Below are positions 33,865-43,006 of a DNA stretch of 46,859 nt, piece after piece. The stretch's first letter is position 1. Each line of letters opens with the position of its first letter. Position numbers and translations under genes: made by a program. The DNA is from Alphaproteobacteria bacterium (lineage in GTDB: Bacteria > Pseudomonadota > Alphaproteobacteria > Reyranellales > Reyranellaceae): assembly GCA_010032545.1 (NCBI GenBank), contig RGPT01000005.1, positions 1 to 46,859 on the forward strand, in the 5' to 3' direction. The notes beneath the pieces are model-generated. The model was not told the origin of the DNA. It saw only the letters and a program-made list of their open reading frames with translations, and made no database searches.

Positions 33865-33943
33865 CCCGGGCGGTGCTGCATCCCCACGCGCGGCACCGCC
33901 CACCTTTTCATCCACGCCCCAAGGGCGTGGATGAAAAGGTGGG
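33865..33943. repeat. Tandem hairpins after recA, including a perfect 21-bp stem
   Basis: 33899-33919 and 33923-33943 are exact inverse complements (21 bp) with only three loop bases (CAA), reading CCCACCTTTTCATCCACGCC at the 5' side. Just before, GGGCGGTGC and GCACCGCCC form another 9-bp stem overlapping its edge. The position between convergent recA and the YkgJ-type gene suggests a bidirectional terminator, but there is no T-run after the stem. It may be a repetitive extragenic palindrome. Confidence 0.8.
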
Positions 33944-33959
33944 TTGGCGGCAGCGCTTT

Positions 33960-34664
33960 CTAGGCGCCTTTGAAGGCGCCCAGGAAGCGCTGTACCCACT
34001 CCGGCCCTGTCCGCCGTCTGTCGCTCTTCGGTCGGGTCTTGGCCCACTTCATCAGCAGCGCCAAGGGAAACCAGTCGTCGTCGCCTTGCAGGCCGCGCGC
34101 GGCCATCGAGACCTTGGGCACGGCGACCGGGGTCACTCCTTCCTGGACCGGACCGGCGCAGAGCTCGGCCGGTGAAGTCACCAGATATTCCCGGCACACC
34201 AGCGGGCGATCGGGATGGATCGAGCAGCTCTCGTCCTCGAGGAACGGACAGGGCAGGCGGAGCGCGAAGTAGGCCAGCGACAGTTCGCGGTCGTGGCGTC
34301 CGGCACGGTCCGCGAGGCCGGCGGCGTCGATCGCCGCCTCCGCGGTCGCGAAGCGCTGGCGCAGCCGTTCGCGCTGCTCGCCGGGCAGGGTCCTGACCAG
34401 CGCGAGCAGCCGCTCGCCTTCGGTGCGCGAGACCGGAACGAGCTGGCGGCAACAGGCGCCGCAGCCCTTGCGGCAGGAAATCGCCCCTCCGCTCTTCAGG
34501 AGGCTGGCCTCGGCCGCATCGACCACCGCATTGACCAGTCCTTGCAGCGCCGGCACGACGTCGGTCGCGGGCACCCGGCCGGATGGCACGGTGATCGGAT
34601 GGACGATGCGGAGATCGCCGACGGTGAGCCTCAGAGTGGCGGTAGAATGGGCCTCGGCGGCCAT
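33960..34664 (-). CDS. YkgJ-family cysteine cluster protein (zinc/iron-chelating)
   Basis: This 234-residue protein carries the CxxGCGxCC pattern [20 protein letters not shown] at about residue 64. The second cluster follows, [20 protein letters not shown] then CREY. These Cys-rich clusters are thought to chelate zinc or iron; the family's biochemical role is not settled. The N-terminal 60 residues look like a helical/beta lead-in. It is divergent from alaS, with 58 bases between start codons, and convergent with recA. Confidence 0.85.
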   Translation of the reverse strand: MAAEAHSTATLRLTVGDLRIVHPITVPSGRVPATDVVPALQGLVNAVVDAAEASLLKSGGAISCRKGCGACCRQLVPVSRTEGERLLALVRTLPGEQRERLRQRFATAEAAIDAAGLADRAGRHDRELSLAYFALRLPCPFLEDESCSIHPDRPLVCREYLVTSPAELCAGPVQEGVTPVAVPKVSMAARGLQGDDDWFPLALLMKWAKTRPKSDRRRTGPEWVQRFLGAFKGA

Positions 34665-34722
34665 TTTTTCGCTCGGCTCCCTGTTCTGGACTTGGCCGGC
34701 TGGCGCACGCTACAAGGCCGGC

Positions 34723-37292
34723 ATGCAAAGCGTCAGCGACATCCGCCGCACCTTCCTAGAATATTTCGGCAAGAACGGCCACGCGATCGTGGAATCGAGC
34801 CCGTTGGTGCCGCGCAACGACCCGACCCTGATGTTCACCAACGCCGGCATGGTGCAGTTCAAGAACGTCTTCACCGGCCTGGAGACGCGCTCCTATGCGC
34901 GCGCCGCCACGTCGCAGAAGTGCGTGCGCGCCGGCGGCAAGCACAACGATCTCGAGAACGTGGGCTACACCGCCCGCCACCACACCTTCTTCGAGATGCT
35001 GGGGAACTTCTCGTTCGGCGACTACTTCAAGGAACGGGCGATCGAGCTTGCCTGGAACCTGCTGACCCGCGACTTCGCCCTGCCCAAGGACAAGCTGCTC
35101 GTCACCGTCTATCACACCGACGACGAGGCGGCGGGCTTCTGGAAGAAGATCGCGGGCCTGCCCGACAGTCGGATCATCCGCATCCCGACCTCGGACAATT
35201 TCTGGGCGATGGGCGAGACCGGCCCGTGCGGGCCCTGCACCGAGATCTTCTACGACCATGGCGAGGGCATTCCCGGCGGTCCGCCGGGCAGCGCCGACCA
35301 GGACGGCGACCGGTTCATCGAGATCTGGAACCTGGTCTTCATGCAGTACGAGCAGCAGACCAAGGACCTGCGGGTGCCGCTGCCCAAGCCCTCGATCGAC
35401 ACCGGCATGGGGCTGGAGCGGCTGGCGGCCGTCCTGCAGGGCAAGCACAACAACTACGACATCGACCTGTTCCGGGCGCTGATCGAGGCTGTGGCGCACG
35501 AGACCGGGGTCGATCCCGACGGTCCGCAGAGCGCGTCGCACAAGGTCATCGCCGATCATCTGCGCACCACGGCGTTCCTGATCGCCGACGGCGTGCTGCC
35601 GTCCAACGAGGGCCGCGGCTACGTGCTGCGCCGTATCATGCGCCGCGCCATGCGCCACGCCCATATCCTGGGCGCGCAGGAGCCGATGATCTACCGGCTG
35701 GTGCCGGTGCTGGTGCACGAGATGGGCGACGCCTTCCCCGAACTCGTGCGCGCCCAGCCGCTGATCACCGAGACGCTCAAGCTCGAGGAGGGGCGCTTCA
35801 AGCGGACGCTCGGCACCGGGCTCAAGCTGCTCGAGGACGAGACGCGCGCCTTGAGCGCCGGTGGCACGCTGCGCGGCGACGTCGCCTTCAAGCTCTACGA
35901 CACCTTCGGCTTTCCCCTCGATCTCACCGAGGACGTGCTGCGCGCGCGCGACATCAAGGTCGACAACGCGGGCTTTGAAGCCGCGATGGACGAGCAGCGC
36001 GCCAAGGCGCGTGCCGCCTGGGCGGGCTCGGGCGAGACGGCCGACCAGGCGATCTGGTTCGACGTCCGCCAGAAGGCAAGCGCCACCGAGTTCCTGGGCT
36101 ATGACACCGGGCGCGCCGAGGGCCAGATCAAGGCGATCGTGCTCGACGGCAAGGAAGTCCAGGCGCTGCAGGCCGGCCAGACCGGATGGATCGTCGTCAA
36201 CCAGACGCCGTTCTATGCCGAGTCGGGTGGCCAGCAGGGCGATGCCGGCCGCTTCGCAAGCGGCGCCAACGAGGCCGCGATCGCCGACGTGCAGAAGATG
36301 GTGGGCGATCTGCACGCCCATCACGCCACGATCGAGAAAGGCGAGCTCAAGGTCGGCGACGCCCTGGTCATGACCATCGACCCGAACCGCCGCGCCCAGC
36401 TCCGCGCCCACCACTCGGCGACGCATCTGCTGCACGAGGCGCTGCGCCGCCGTCTCGGCACCCATGTCTCGCAGAAGGGTTCTCTCGTGGCGCCCGATCG
36501 GTTGCGCTTCGACATCAGCCACAGCAAGCCGGTGTCGGCCGAGGAACTGCGCGCGATCGAGGACGAGGTCAACGACCGCATCCGCCAAAATTCGGCGGTC
36601 GAGACCCGGCTGATGACTCCCGACGAGGCGATCGCCGCCGGCGCCATGGCGCTGTTCGGCGAGAAGTACGGCGAGGAGGTGCGCGTGCTCTCGATGGGCG
36701 AGGGCGAGGACGGCGAGAAGTATTCGGTCGAGCTCTGCGGCGGCACCCATGCCCGGCGCACCGGCGACATCGGCCTGTTCAAGATCGTGGGCGAGGGCGC
36801 AGTCTCCTCCGGCGTACGCCGCATCGAGGCGCTGGCCGGCGCCGCGGCCGAAGCCCATGTCCGCCACCAGGCCGACCTGCTGGCGGAGGCGGCGGCCACG
36901 CTCAAGACGCGACCGGAGGATCTGCCGGCCAGGCTTGCCACGTTGGTCGACGGCCAGCGCCGCATCGAGCGCGAGCTCTCCGACGCGCGCAAGGCTCTGG
37001 CGCTTGCGGGCGGCGGCGGGGCGTCGTCGGCGACGGCAGACGAGGTGCGCGAGATCGCCGGCATGAAACTGGTCGGCCGCGTGTTGAACGCAAGGCGGCC
37101 AATGTCGCCACCTTCAGCTCGAGCGTGGTGAGCCAGGGCTACGATGCGGTCAAGGTCGTGAAGGCCGGAGTTACGGTGCTCGGCGGCAAGGGCGGCGGCG
37201 GGCGCCCCGACATGGCGCAGGGCGGCGGCCCGGAGATCGACAAGGCCAACGAGGCGCTGAAGGCGATGGAAGCGGTTTTGGTGGGGGGCTAG
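34723..37292 (+). CDS. alaS: Alanyl-tRNA synthetase, frame change near the 3' end
   Basis: The enzyme charges tRNA-Ala. The catalytic core opens [20 protein letters not shown] and [20 protein letters not shown]. The editing domain has [12 protein letters not shown] and [13 protein letters not shown], with the zinc residues in place. The first frame runs to about 37088 ([12 protein letters not shown]), then a run of unrelated residues would end at 37131. The conserved C-terminal tail continues in another frame ([18 protein letters not shown] to [14 protein letters not shown]) to 37292. From the family about 30 residues of the C-Ala domain plus the frame are lost. As the gene is essential, an assembly error or a rare allele is likely. 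Confidence 0.9.
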
Positions 37293-37631
37293 ATGAAGGC
37301 GTTCGTCCTTCTGGTTGCACTGGCGGCGCTGCTCGGCGGCTGCGGCAAGACGAACTATCCGAAGGACGACGCCCAGGCGGCAGCCTACGCCAGGGACGAA
37401 GCCAACTGCCGCACCCAGATGCGCCAGCAGGCACAAAGCGAGCGCAACATCGAGGACCAGCGGCGTGCCACCTTCGAAGGCGAGCGGGAGCGGTTCGGCC
37501 AGGAGGATCTGTACAAGACCATGGCCAACCAGGGCTACGTCAACAACCTCGACCGCCTGATCGCACGCTGCATGGAAAACCGCGGTTGGTCGGCCAAGCG
37601 GACATTGCCGTTTCCCAAGCTGAGCTGGTAG
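37293..37631 (+). CDS. Small lipoprotein, unknown
   Basis: This 112-residue protein has a lipoprotein signal (AFVLLVALAALLGGCGKTNY, lipobox LGGC). The mature part is charged and probably helical (DEANCRTQMRQQAQSERNIE), with three more cysteines. It starts on the base after the alaS stop codon, so it is probably co-transcribed with alaS. No family is recognised. Confidence 0.65.
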   Translation: MKAFVLLVALAALLGGCGKTNYPKDDAQAAAYARDEANCRTQMRQQAQSERNIEDQRRATFEGERERFGQEDLYKTMANQGYVNNLDRLIARCMENRGWSAKRTLPFPKLSW

Positions 37632-37768
37632 CGACGCCATCCTCGCCGCCACCGGCCAAGGCGCTGTGAACGGCGCCGATGTGCGCCGCCACGACGTCGG
37701 GAAGTGCGGTGCCCGTCGAAACGGCGGGCAGGTAGACGAGAATAAGCCCGTGCTGGCAAAGTGCTGGT

Positions 37769-38485
37769 ATGAAGATATTCAGCCTCTGCCTGTTGATCGC
37801 GATGTCGTGTCTCGCCCGTCCGGGGTGGGCGCGCGACGAACTCGTCTCGACCGCCGTGACGTCGGGCGGCGAGACCGTCCCCTATATCCTGACGACGAAG
37901 GATGGCACGCCCGCCTATGCCGTCATCCTGATGCCGGGCGGCAAGGGCGTGCTCAATCCGCGCATGGAAGGCGGCAAGCTGGTCTTTGCGTTCGGCGGCA
38001 ACTTCCTGATTCGCTCGCGTGAACTGTTCGCCGACGGTCGCTTCGTCGCCGCCTCGACCGACGCCACCTCGACGCCGGCACGCATCCTGGCCATCGTCCA
38101 GGATCTGCAACGCCGCTACGGCCGGATCGCGGTCTATGTGGTCGGCACCAGCCGCAGCACCGAGGCCACGATGGCACTGAGCGCCCCGCTCGACGGCCAG
38201 GTGGCGGGCTTCGTCCACACCTCGTCGATGACCGGCATTTCGGGCTTCGACACGCGCAGGTTCTCGAGCCGGCACCTCATCGTCTGGCACCGCATGGACG
38301 CCTGCCGCGTGACCAAGCCCTCGGCGAGCGCCGGCGCGGGTGCGAGCTACGGCACTGCGACCATCGAGATGGACGGCGGCACCTCGGTCGGCGACGACTG
38401 CGAGGGGCGCGCACATCACGGCTACAACGGCATCGAGGCGGAGACGGTCGCCAGGATCAAGGCCTGGATCACCGCCGGCCGATAG
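37769..38485 (+). CDS. Secreted alpha/beta-hydrolase-like protein
   Basis: This 238-residue protein has a signal peptide (SLCLLIAMSCLARPGWA). The alpha/beta fold is suggested by YAVILMPGGKGVLNP, then IAVYVVGTSRSTEATMAL with a GxSxx-type nucleophile Ser, and a C-terminal His in GRAHHGYNGIEAETV. An acid residue is not certain. The substrate is unknown. It has no close operon partner; the SOUL gene converges on it with 8 bases between stops. Confidence 0.65.
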   Translation: MKIFSLCLLIAMSCLARPGWARDELVSTAVTSGGETVPYILTTKDGTPAYAVILMPGGKGVLNPRMEGGKLVFAFGGNFLIRSRELFADGRFVAASTDATSTPARILAIVQDLQRRYGRIAVYVVGTSRSTEATMALSAPLDGQVAGFVHTSSMTGISGFDTRRFSSRHLIVWHRMDACRVTKPSASAGAGASYGTATIEMDGGTSVGDDCEGRAHHGYNGIEAETVARIKAWITAGR

Positions 38486-38493
38486 CGCGCGAC

Positions 38494-39150
38494 CTACCGC
38501 GTCCGCGCGACCACCGGCACAGAGACCTCGTTGCGGCGCAGCCACGGCAGCGTCCAGGGCGGATCGTAGAACCACGCCGACGCCGGACCGTCGGGACGCC
38601 ACGCTGCCGCCGCCAGCGCGTCCAGCAGCAGCCGTTGCTTCGCGGCGACGGCCGCGGCCGAGCGGTCGCCGGTGAAGCGCAGGACCGCGACCTGCTGTGC
38701 CGGGACTTCGACGATGTCGACGGCGGAGTCGTTGGGCCGCGGCAGGGTGGCCAGGGTGTAGCGCCCCGGCATGAAGAAGCGGATGCGCCAGCGCCCGGGT
38801 GTCACGCTCTCCTGGGCGACGGGCGCGGTCATGGCGATCGATTCGGACGTCTGCGCCACCGGGGCGGTCATGGCGATGTCCTGCTTCGCCGTGTTGCCGC
38901 CGAAGATGTAGGCGGCCAGCCGGCGGAAGCCTGCGTTGCGGGCGGCTTCCTCGTCGGCGTCGACGAAGGTCTCGGCGGCCAGGCGCGGGCCGTAGGTCCT
39001 GACCTCGACCTCGCCGGTCGTGGCATCGCCGATCCGGGCATCGACCGTGTAGGGCGGCTCCTCGGTGCCGCCACGCACGCCCACCACCGAGCATCCCGCC
39101 ACGGCCAGGCCGGACAGCAGCGCCATTGCCTTGTTCATCAACATCCCCAT
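38494..39150 (-). CDS. SOUL-family heme-binding lipoprotein
   Basis: This 218-residue protein has a lipoprotein leader (ALLSGLAVAGCSVVGVRGG) and the SOUL/HBP fold. Segments include EVEVRTYGPRLAAETFVDAD, AAYIFGGNTAKQDIAMTAPV (the IAMTxPV motif occurs twice in tandem) and RFFMPGRYTLATLPRPN. SOUL proteins bind heme; their bacterial role is little known. Its ATG overlaps the stop codon of the MAPEG gene by one base, indicating coupling. Confidence 0.85.
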   Translation of the reverse strand: MGMLMNKAMALLSGLAVAGCSVVGVRGGTEEPPYTVDARIGDATTGEVEVRTYGPRLAAETFVDADEEAARNAGFRRLAAYIFGGNTAKQDIAMTAPVAQTSESIAMTAPVAQESVTPGRWRIRFFMPGRYTLATLPRPNDSAVDIVEVPAQQVAVLRFTGDRSAAAVAAKQRLLLDALAAAAWRPDGPASAWFYDPPWTLPWLRRNEVSVPVVARTR

Positions 39151-39551
39151 CACATGAGTCCGGCGCCGCGGACGAGCACGCCCCACAGGCAGGCGGCGGC
39201 GGCAAGACCGATCATCCAGAAGGTGGCCATCACGCCGGCGACGCGGAAGGTGAAGTTCTCGTCGGGCTGGGACATGCCGAAGGCGTGCGAGATCCGGCCG
39301 GCCAGCAGGGCGATTCCCAGCCCGTGCAGCAGCCAGGCGTGGGTGCCGAGGCTTTCCGCCAATGCCAGCAGCAGCAGCGCCAGCGGCACATACTCGGCGA
39401 AATTGGCGTGCACGCGCATGCGGCGCGCGAGAACGGCATCGCCGCCGTCGCCTACCGCGACGCGCACCGCGCGGCGGGCGCGGATCACACGGCCGGTCAG
39501 CAGCAGGAAGACGGGGGCCAGCAGGCTGGCGTAGAGGGCGGTGATGGGCAC
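39150..39551 (-). CDS. MAPEG-family membrane protein
   Basis: This 133-residue protein has four hydrophobic segments starting TALYASLLAPVFLLLTGRVI. The conserved MAPEG stretch is RRMRVHANFAEYVPLALLLL, followed by GRISHAFGMSQPDENF. MAPEG enzymes include glutathione- and eicosanoid-linked membrane proteins; the bacterial role is unclear. The start GTG 39551 precedes the first helix. It is coupled to the SOUL gene downstream. The following gap, 39552-39774, holds nothing recognisable. Confidence 0.8.
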   Translation of the reverse strand: MPITALYASLLAPVFLLLTGRVIRARRAVRVAVGDGGDAVLARRMRVHANFAEYVPLALLLLALAESLGTHAWLLHGLGIALLAGRISHAFGMSQPDENFTFRVAGVMATFWMIGLAAAACLWGVLVRGAGLM

Positions 39552-39774
39552 GCCGGAGGTCCTTCGGTCTGTCGTCCGTGCAGAAATGGCAACGGCTCGT
39601 CCCCTTAAACGCGGCGACCGGACGGGTGGATCAGCCGTCATTCGCGGTCGGCCGGACCAGGCCTGGATGGCGGGCCGCAGTCGCACTTCCCGGCCCCTCC
39701 GGCACCGTAAGACGGTGACAACGCTGCTTGCGACGCATGCGGAGGAAGGCGACTTCGCTTCGGTCGAGAAGGCG

Positions 39775-41277
39775 TCAATTGCAGGTGAAGGTGATCTGGC
39801 GCGGCGTGAAGGTGGGCAGCGGCGAGGGTGCGCCGGCAGGCCAGGGCCGGGGCCACGATCCCTCAGCCAGGCGCTTCTCGATCACGGGCAAGAGCTGGTT
39901 GAAGACGACCCAGCCGCGCACGCGCGAACCTGCCGGGTTGGTGTGGATGGCATCGACGAAGAGGTCCGGCTCGAACGGCGTCGTGCCGGCGATGTCGATG
40001 AAGGCGAGCCCGTGCGTCCTTGCGTACTTGGCGAACACGCGGTTCTGGAACGCGGCCAGCCGTTCGAGGTCGCGATAGCGCATGGGATAGTTGGCGATGT
40101 TGAGTTGCTGCAGCACGTACTTGTGCCGGATCGGATCGAGCACAAGCCCGTCCTTCACCAGCCAGAAATACGAGCTCAAGGCGAGTTCACTGCCGATGGT
40201 GGAAAGATCGGCACGGATGCGGTCGAGATCGCGTTGGATCGCGCCCAGGCTGACGGGCAGGTGCTGGTAGGAGAGATCGGGATCGCGCTCATCGAGACCG
40301 GCGGGCCAGGCGAGACGATACCCAGGCTTCGGCGGTTCGCGGCCACCGCCATTCGACGTGGTGGCGCCGACCGCTGCCTGGACACGGCCCGCGACGGCGG
40401 AGTAACGCGCCGCTGTTGCCAGCCAGGAGGATGCTGCTTGCGTCGGCGGTGGAGCGCCGGCAGGCTCCTTCTCCAGGTCTTCGACGACGGAGGCCAGCCG
40501 GAACTGGTTGGCGCCTTCGTAGTAGACAACGAGGTCGGGCCTGAGCGGCAACACTTCGGTGCGAACGATGGCGGCAATGTCGGTCGAGGAGATGCCTTCG
40601 CGGCCGGCGTTCAGCACCTCGAAGCGGACCGGCAGCCGCTTGGAATCCGCCCACACGTTGAGCCAATGGCCCACGAACTCCGGCCAGGAGAAGGGCTGGA
40701 AGTGTGCGTCGACCGTGGTCGAGGCGCCGACGAATACGATCCGCACCGTCTCGAGGCCGCGTGGACTCCCGATCGGCGCGCCGCGCCAGCCGGCCTGGTT
40801 GGTGACCAGCCCGCTCGGCAGCGTGGCGTCGGGCAGGAAGCGGTAGGGCGGCGAGGGCTTGCCGTCGGCCGGGTCGTTCACGAACAGCCGGCCGGGCGCG
40901 CCGCTCAGATGACGGCTGGTGCAGGGATCGCCAGCGAAGACCGCGTTCCAGGCCTTGAACATGTCGGCGGCCCGAAAATCCAGCAGGCCGGGGCCCTTGT
41001 CCTGGAGGGCGCGATAGAGCCGCGTCCATTCCTCGGGCACCGGCCGCCGGTTGGGCAGCGGCGGCGGATCGCCGTAGAACCACGCGCGTTCGACACCCGC
41101 TGCGCGGGGAATTCGCTCCACGAGGTCCGCCCCGACGCGGGCCGGGCCGGTCGGCGTGTTGAGGCGCAGCGCGCCCATCGCATAGCCGTCGAGGGCGCGA
41201 ACGATCGCTTCGGCGGCGAGCAGGCTCAGCACGACGGAGGCGCAGACGAGGAGGATGTTGCTCAGCCGGGGCGACAC
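39775..41277 (-). CDS. SGNH/GDSL hydrolase-like membrane-anchored protein
   Basis: The protein has about 500 residues. From GTG 41277 it has an N-terminal anchor (NILLVCASVVLSLLAAEAIV). The SGNH blocks are RIVFVGASTTVDAHFQPFSW (nucleophile Ser), VLNAGREGISSTD, YYEGANQF and the Asp/His pair in DAIHTNPAGSRVRGW. The family modifies surface sugars or lipids. The upstream part of the frame reaches through the neighbouring terminator and is therefore not coding. A weak ribosome site leaves the start uncertain. A shorter relative is at 19199-20425. Confidence 0.75.
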   Translation of the reverse strand: MSPRLSNILLVCASVVLSLLAAEAIVRALDGYAMGALRLNTPTGPARVGADLVERIPRAAGVERAWFYGDPPPLPNRRPVPEEWTRLYRALQDKGPGLLDFRAADMFKAWNAVFAGDPCTSRHLSGAPGRLFVNDPADGKPSPPYRFLPDATLPSGLVTNQAGWRGAPIGSPRGLETVRIVFVGASTTVDAHFQPFSWPEFVGHWLNVWADSKRLPVRFEVLNAGREGISSTDIAAIVRTEVLPLRPDLVVYYEGANQFRLASVVEDLEKEPAGAPPPTQAASSWLATAARYSAVAGRVQAAVGATTSNGGGREPPKPGYRLAWPAGLDERDPDLSYQHLPVSLGAIQRDLDRIRADLSTIGSELALSSYFWLVKDGLVLDPIRHKYVLQQLNIANYPMRYRDLERLAAFQNRVFAKYARTHGLAFIDIAGTTPFEPDLFVDAIHTNPAGSRVRGWVVFNQLLPVIEKRLAEGSWPRPWPAGAPSPLPTFTPRQITFTCN

Positions 41278-41301
41278 ATCCCGTGTGTAGCCGCAATGGC
41301 G

Positions 41302-41347
41302 ACCGACAAAAAGGCGGCCCCCTTGTCGGGGGCCGCCTCTTGTCGGT
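41302..41347 (-). terminator. Rho-independent terminator of the OmpA-like gene
   Basis: AGGCGGCCCCC (41312-41322) and GGGGGCCGCCT (41328-41338) form a perfect 11-bp stem. On the minus strand it is followed by TTTTT (complement of 41308-41312). Outer arms ACCGACAA/TTGTCGGT extend it to 46 bases. It lies 16 bases after the OmpA-like stop codon. Confidence 0.9.
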
Positions 41348-41363
41348 TGGTCTTGTTGTAAAG

Positions 41364-42041
41364 TTAGTACGGCGCCGTGAAGGGCTGGCCGGGCCAGCGG
41401 TAGCCCGGTGCGGGCAGCGGCAGCCTGTTGTCGATATGGGACTTCTCGAGCGTCGCGATGCCCGGCTCGTAGTTGCCCGCCTCGCACTGGGCGATGGCTG
41501 CGGCTTCGACCGTGTCGACCTGCGAGGTGCGGAACTGGCGCCACTTGTCGCTCAGCGCCTTACAGTAGGCGGCCGGGTCGCGGAAGATCGCCGGAATGCC
41601 AGCCTGGCCGTCCATCACGATCTCGACGCGGCGGTTCTGCGGCTCGCGGATGCCGTCGCCGGTCGAGACCAGCGGGGCGGACTCGCCTCGACCGATGACC
41701 GCAACGGCCGTAGCCGGCACGCCCTGCTGGACGAGGGCGTCCTTGACGGTGTTCGCACGGCGCAACGAGAGTGCCATGTTGTAGGCTTCCGAGCCCGAGG
41801 TGTCGGTGTGGCCGGTGGCCGTGACGCGGGCGCTGCCGCGCGACTTGTAGGCGGCGGCGGCCTGCTGAATGGTGCTCATCGCCTGGGCGCTGAGGTTCGA
41901 GCGGTCCCAATCGAAGAAGACCATGAACGAAGTGGGCGGTGGTGGCGGCGGTGGCGGCGGCGGAGCTGCCTGCGGCGACGGGCTATCGCACGCCCCCAGG
42001 ACTAACGCGGCGATACCGGCAACGAGCAGCTTCTTGAGCAT
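41364..42041 (-). CDS. OmpA-family peptidoglycan-associated lipoprotein
   Basis: This 225-residue protein has a lipobox (AGIAALVLGACDSPSPQAAP) and a ten-Pro linker (PPPPPPPPPPTSFMVFFDWD). The OmpA C-terminal domain follows: FFDWDRSNLS, TATGHTDTSGSEAYNMALSL and GRGESAPL, ending NRRVEIVMD. It probably anchors the outer membrane to peptidoglycan. The last 80 residues (FRDPAAYCKALSDKWRQFRT and on) are an extra domain absent from Pal. The leader upstream contains competing hairpins. Confidence 0.9.
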   Translation of the reverse strand: MLKKLLVAGIAALVLGACDSPSPQAAPPPPPPPPPPTSFMVFFDWDRSNLSAQAMSTIQQAAAAYKSRGSARVTATGHTDTSGSEAYNMALSLRRANTVKDALVQQGVPATAVAVIGRGESAPLVSTGDGIREPQNRRVEIVMDGQAGIPAIFRDPAAYCKALSDKWRQFRTSQVDTVEAAAIAQCEAGNYEPGIATLEKSHIDNRLPLPAPGYRWPGQPFTAPY

Positions 42042-42232
42042 GAGTGGTTCCCCTCAGAGTTTTGGACCCGCCTCGAAAGAGACGCGGTCGCTAGGGGACT
42101 AACGCCGCTGTCTCGCCTTGGTTCCCGGATGCTGCAGGTTTTCTGATGGTGGCTGAACCACGGGGCCTTCAGGGGGCTTTTTCCGACGGCGTTCCATCCA
42201 AACTGGCCGACCGGTGCGCCAGGGGCGGGCAG

Positions 42233-42278
42233 GAGAGGAGCCCGCCCAATACGCCGGACGGGCTCCTCCGGGCCCCAT
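42233..42278 (-). promoter_or_regulatory. Two mutually exclusive hairpins upstream of the OmpA-like gene
   Basis: 42233-42240 pairs with 42250-42257 (8 bp, GGGCGGGC/GCCCGCCC), and 42245-42254 pairs with 42269-42278 (10 bp, GAGGAGCCCG/CGGGCTCCTC). The stems share 42250-42254, so only one can form. Upstream on the same strand GGTTGC/GCAACC (42344-42368) is followed on the plus strand by T7. The rest of 42042-42391 holds no gene I can see. Confidence 0.4.
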
Positions 42279-42391
42279 CGTTCATCTGGGGGGATGTTCG
42301 AAGAATATGGACCCAGTGATCTGAAACGGTGAACCGGCGGAATGGTTGCGCCCAATTCGCCGGCAACCGACTTTTTTTCCGGCGTGACGTC

Positions 42392-42742
42392 TCAGGCCCT
42401 GGCGTAAAACCCCTCGCTGTCGATCCGCCAGCCCTCGTCGCTCCTGACGAGCACGAAGAAATCGGTGTAGCGTGTGCTGCGCCAGTCGAGGGCTTCGAGG
42501 CGGGCCATGGCGGCGCCGCAGGCGTACTCCATCGACACGACCCGCGCCTGCAAACCCGGAGCCGCACCGCCCTTGGCGACGGCGTCGCAGAACTCGGGCA
42601 GCGCCCAACTCACCGGCTTGCCACCGTAGCTGAGCCTATCGATGAAGGAGTATTGAGGCGCTATCGGGATGAGTACGACGAGATAACAAAGCAATGTCCG
42701 TACAATCATGATCCCGTCGATGACGTACTGTTCCGTGCCCAA
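42392..42742 (-). pseudogene. NTF2/lumazine-binding-like protein, 5' part replaced
   Basis: From about PQYSFIDRL onward (near 42665) the protein resembles the NTF2-like/lumazine-binding fold, with LPEFCDAVAKGGAAPGLQAR and a C-terminus TDFFVLVRSDEGWRIDSEGF. The first 24 codons of the frame lie opposite the low-GC gene on the other strand and look unrelated. The normal N-terminal helix is therefore missing. The breakpoint is near 42655-42665. A shortened product is possible. Confidence 0.55.
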
Positions 42743-42991
42743 AAGCCAGACAATTTCAAAGACGCCTCAGGGAATGCGCAGTTTGGATTTCGTGGCTGGC
42801 TATGGGCGCATGCCCGATATGGGCTAAGTTCAATTATTTACTTCGGTATATTCTGGGTGGTGATCGCCTGCCTATTGTGGGTGCTTTGGGTGACACCTTG
42901 GGGAAGCGTACCCAAAGGACACCATATGCATGGCGGAGCTGTGCAGCCCGTGACTGAGGGGCCACCAGCGCGCACCGAGTCCAAACAATAG
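42653..42991 (+). CDS. Small low-GC membrane protein, possibly 5'-truncated
   Basis: From TTG 42653 the frame encodes 112 residues: a charged head (RYRDEYDEITKQCPYNHDPV), a Trp-rich stretch (QFGFRGWLWAHARYGLSS), one strong transmembrane helix (IIYFGIFWVVIACLLWVLWV) and a hydrophilic tail. The DNA is clearly lower in GC than its neighbours, with codons such as ATA, AAT and CAA that are rare around it. The SD-like AAGGAG is only two bases from TTG, and the gene may have lost its true start at the junction near 42655. No family is recognised. Confidence 0.45.
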   Translation: MRRYRDEYDEITKQCPYNHDPVDDVLFRAQKPDNFKDASGNAQFGFRGWLWAHARYGLSSIIYFGIFWVVIACLLWVLWVTPWGSVPKGHHMHGGAVQPVTEGPPARTESKQ

Positions 42992-43006
42992 TCTATTTGG
43001 CGACAT

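Noticed and set aside
42344-42378. GGTTGC/GCAACC hairpin followed by T7 as a plus-strand terminator
   Set aside because: No plus-strand gene ends before it; the stem is 6 bp with a 13-base loop. I mention it only as part of the leader region.
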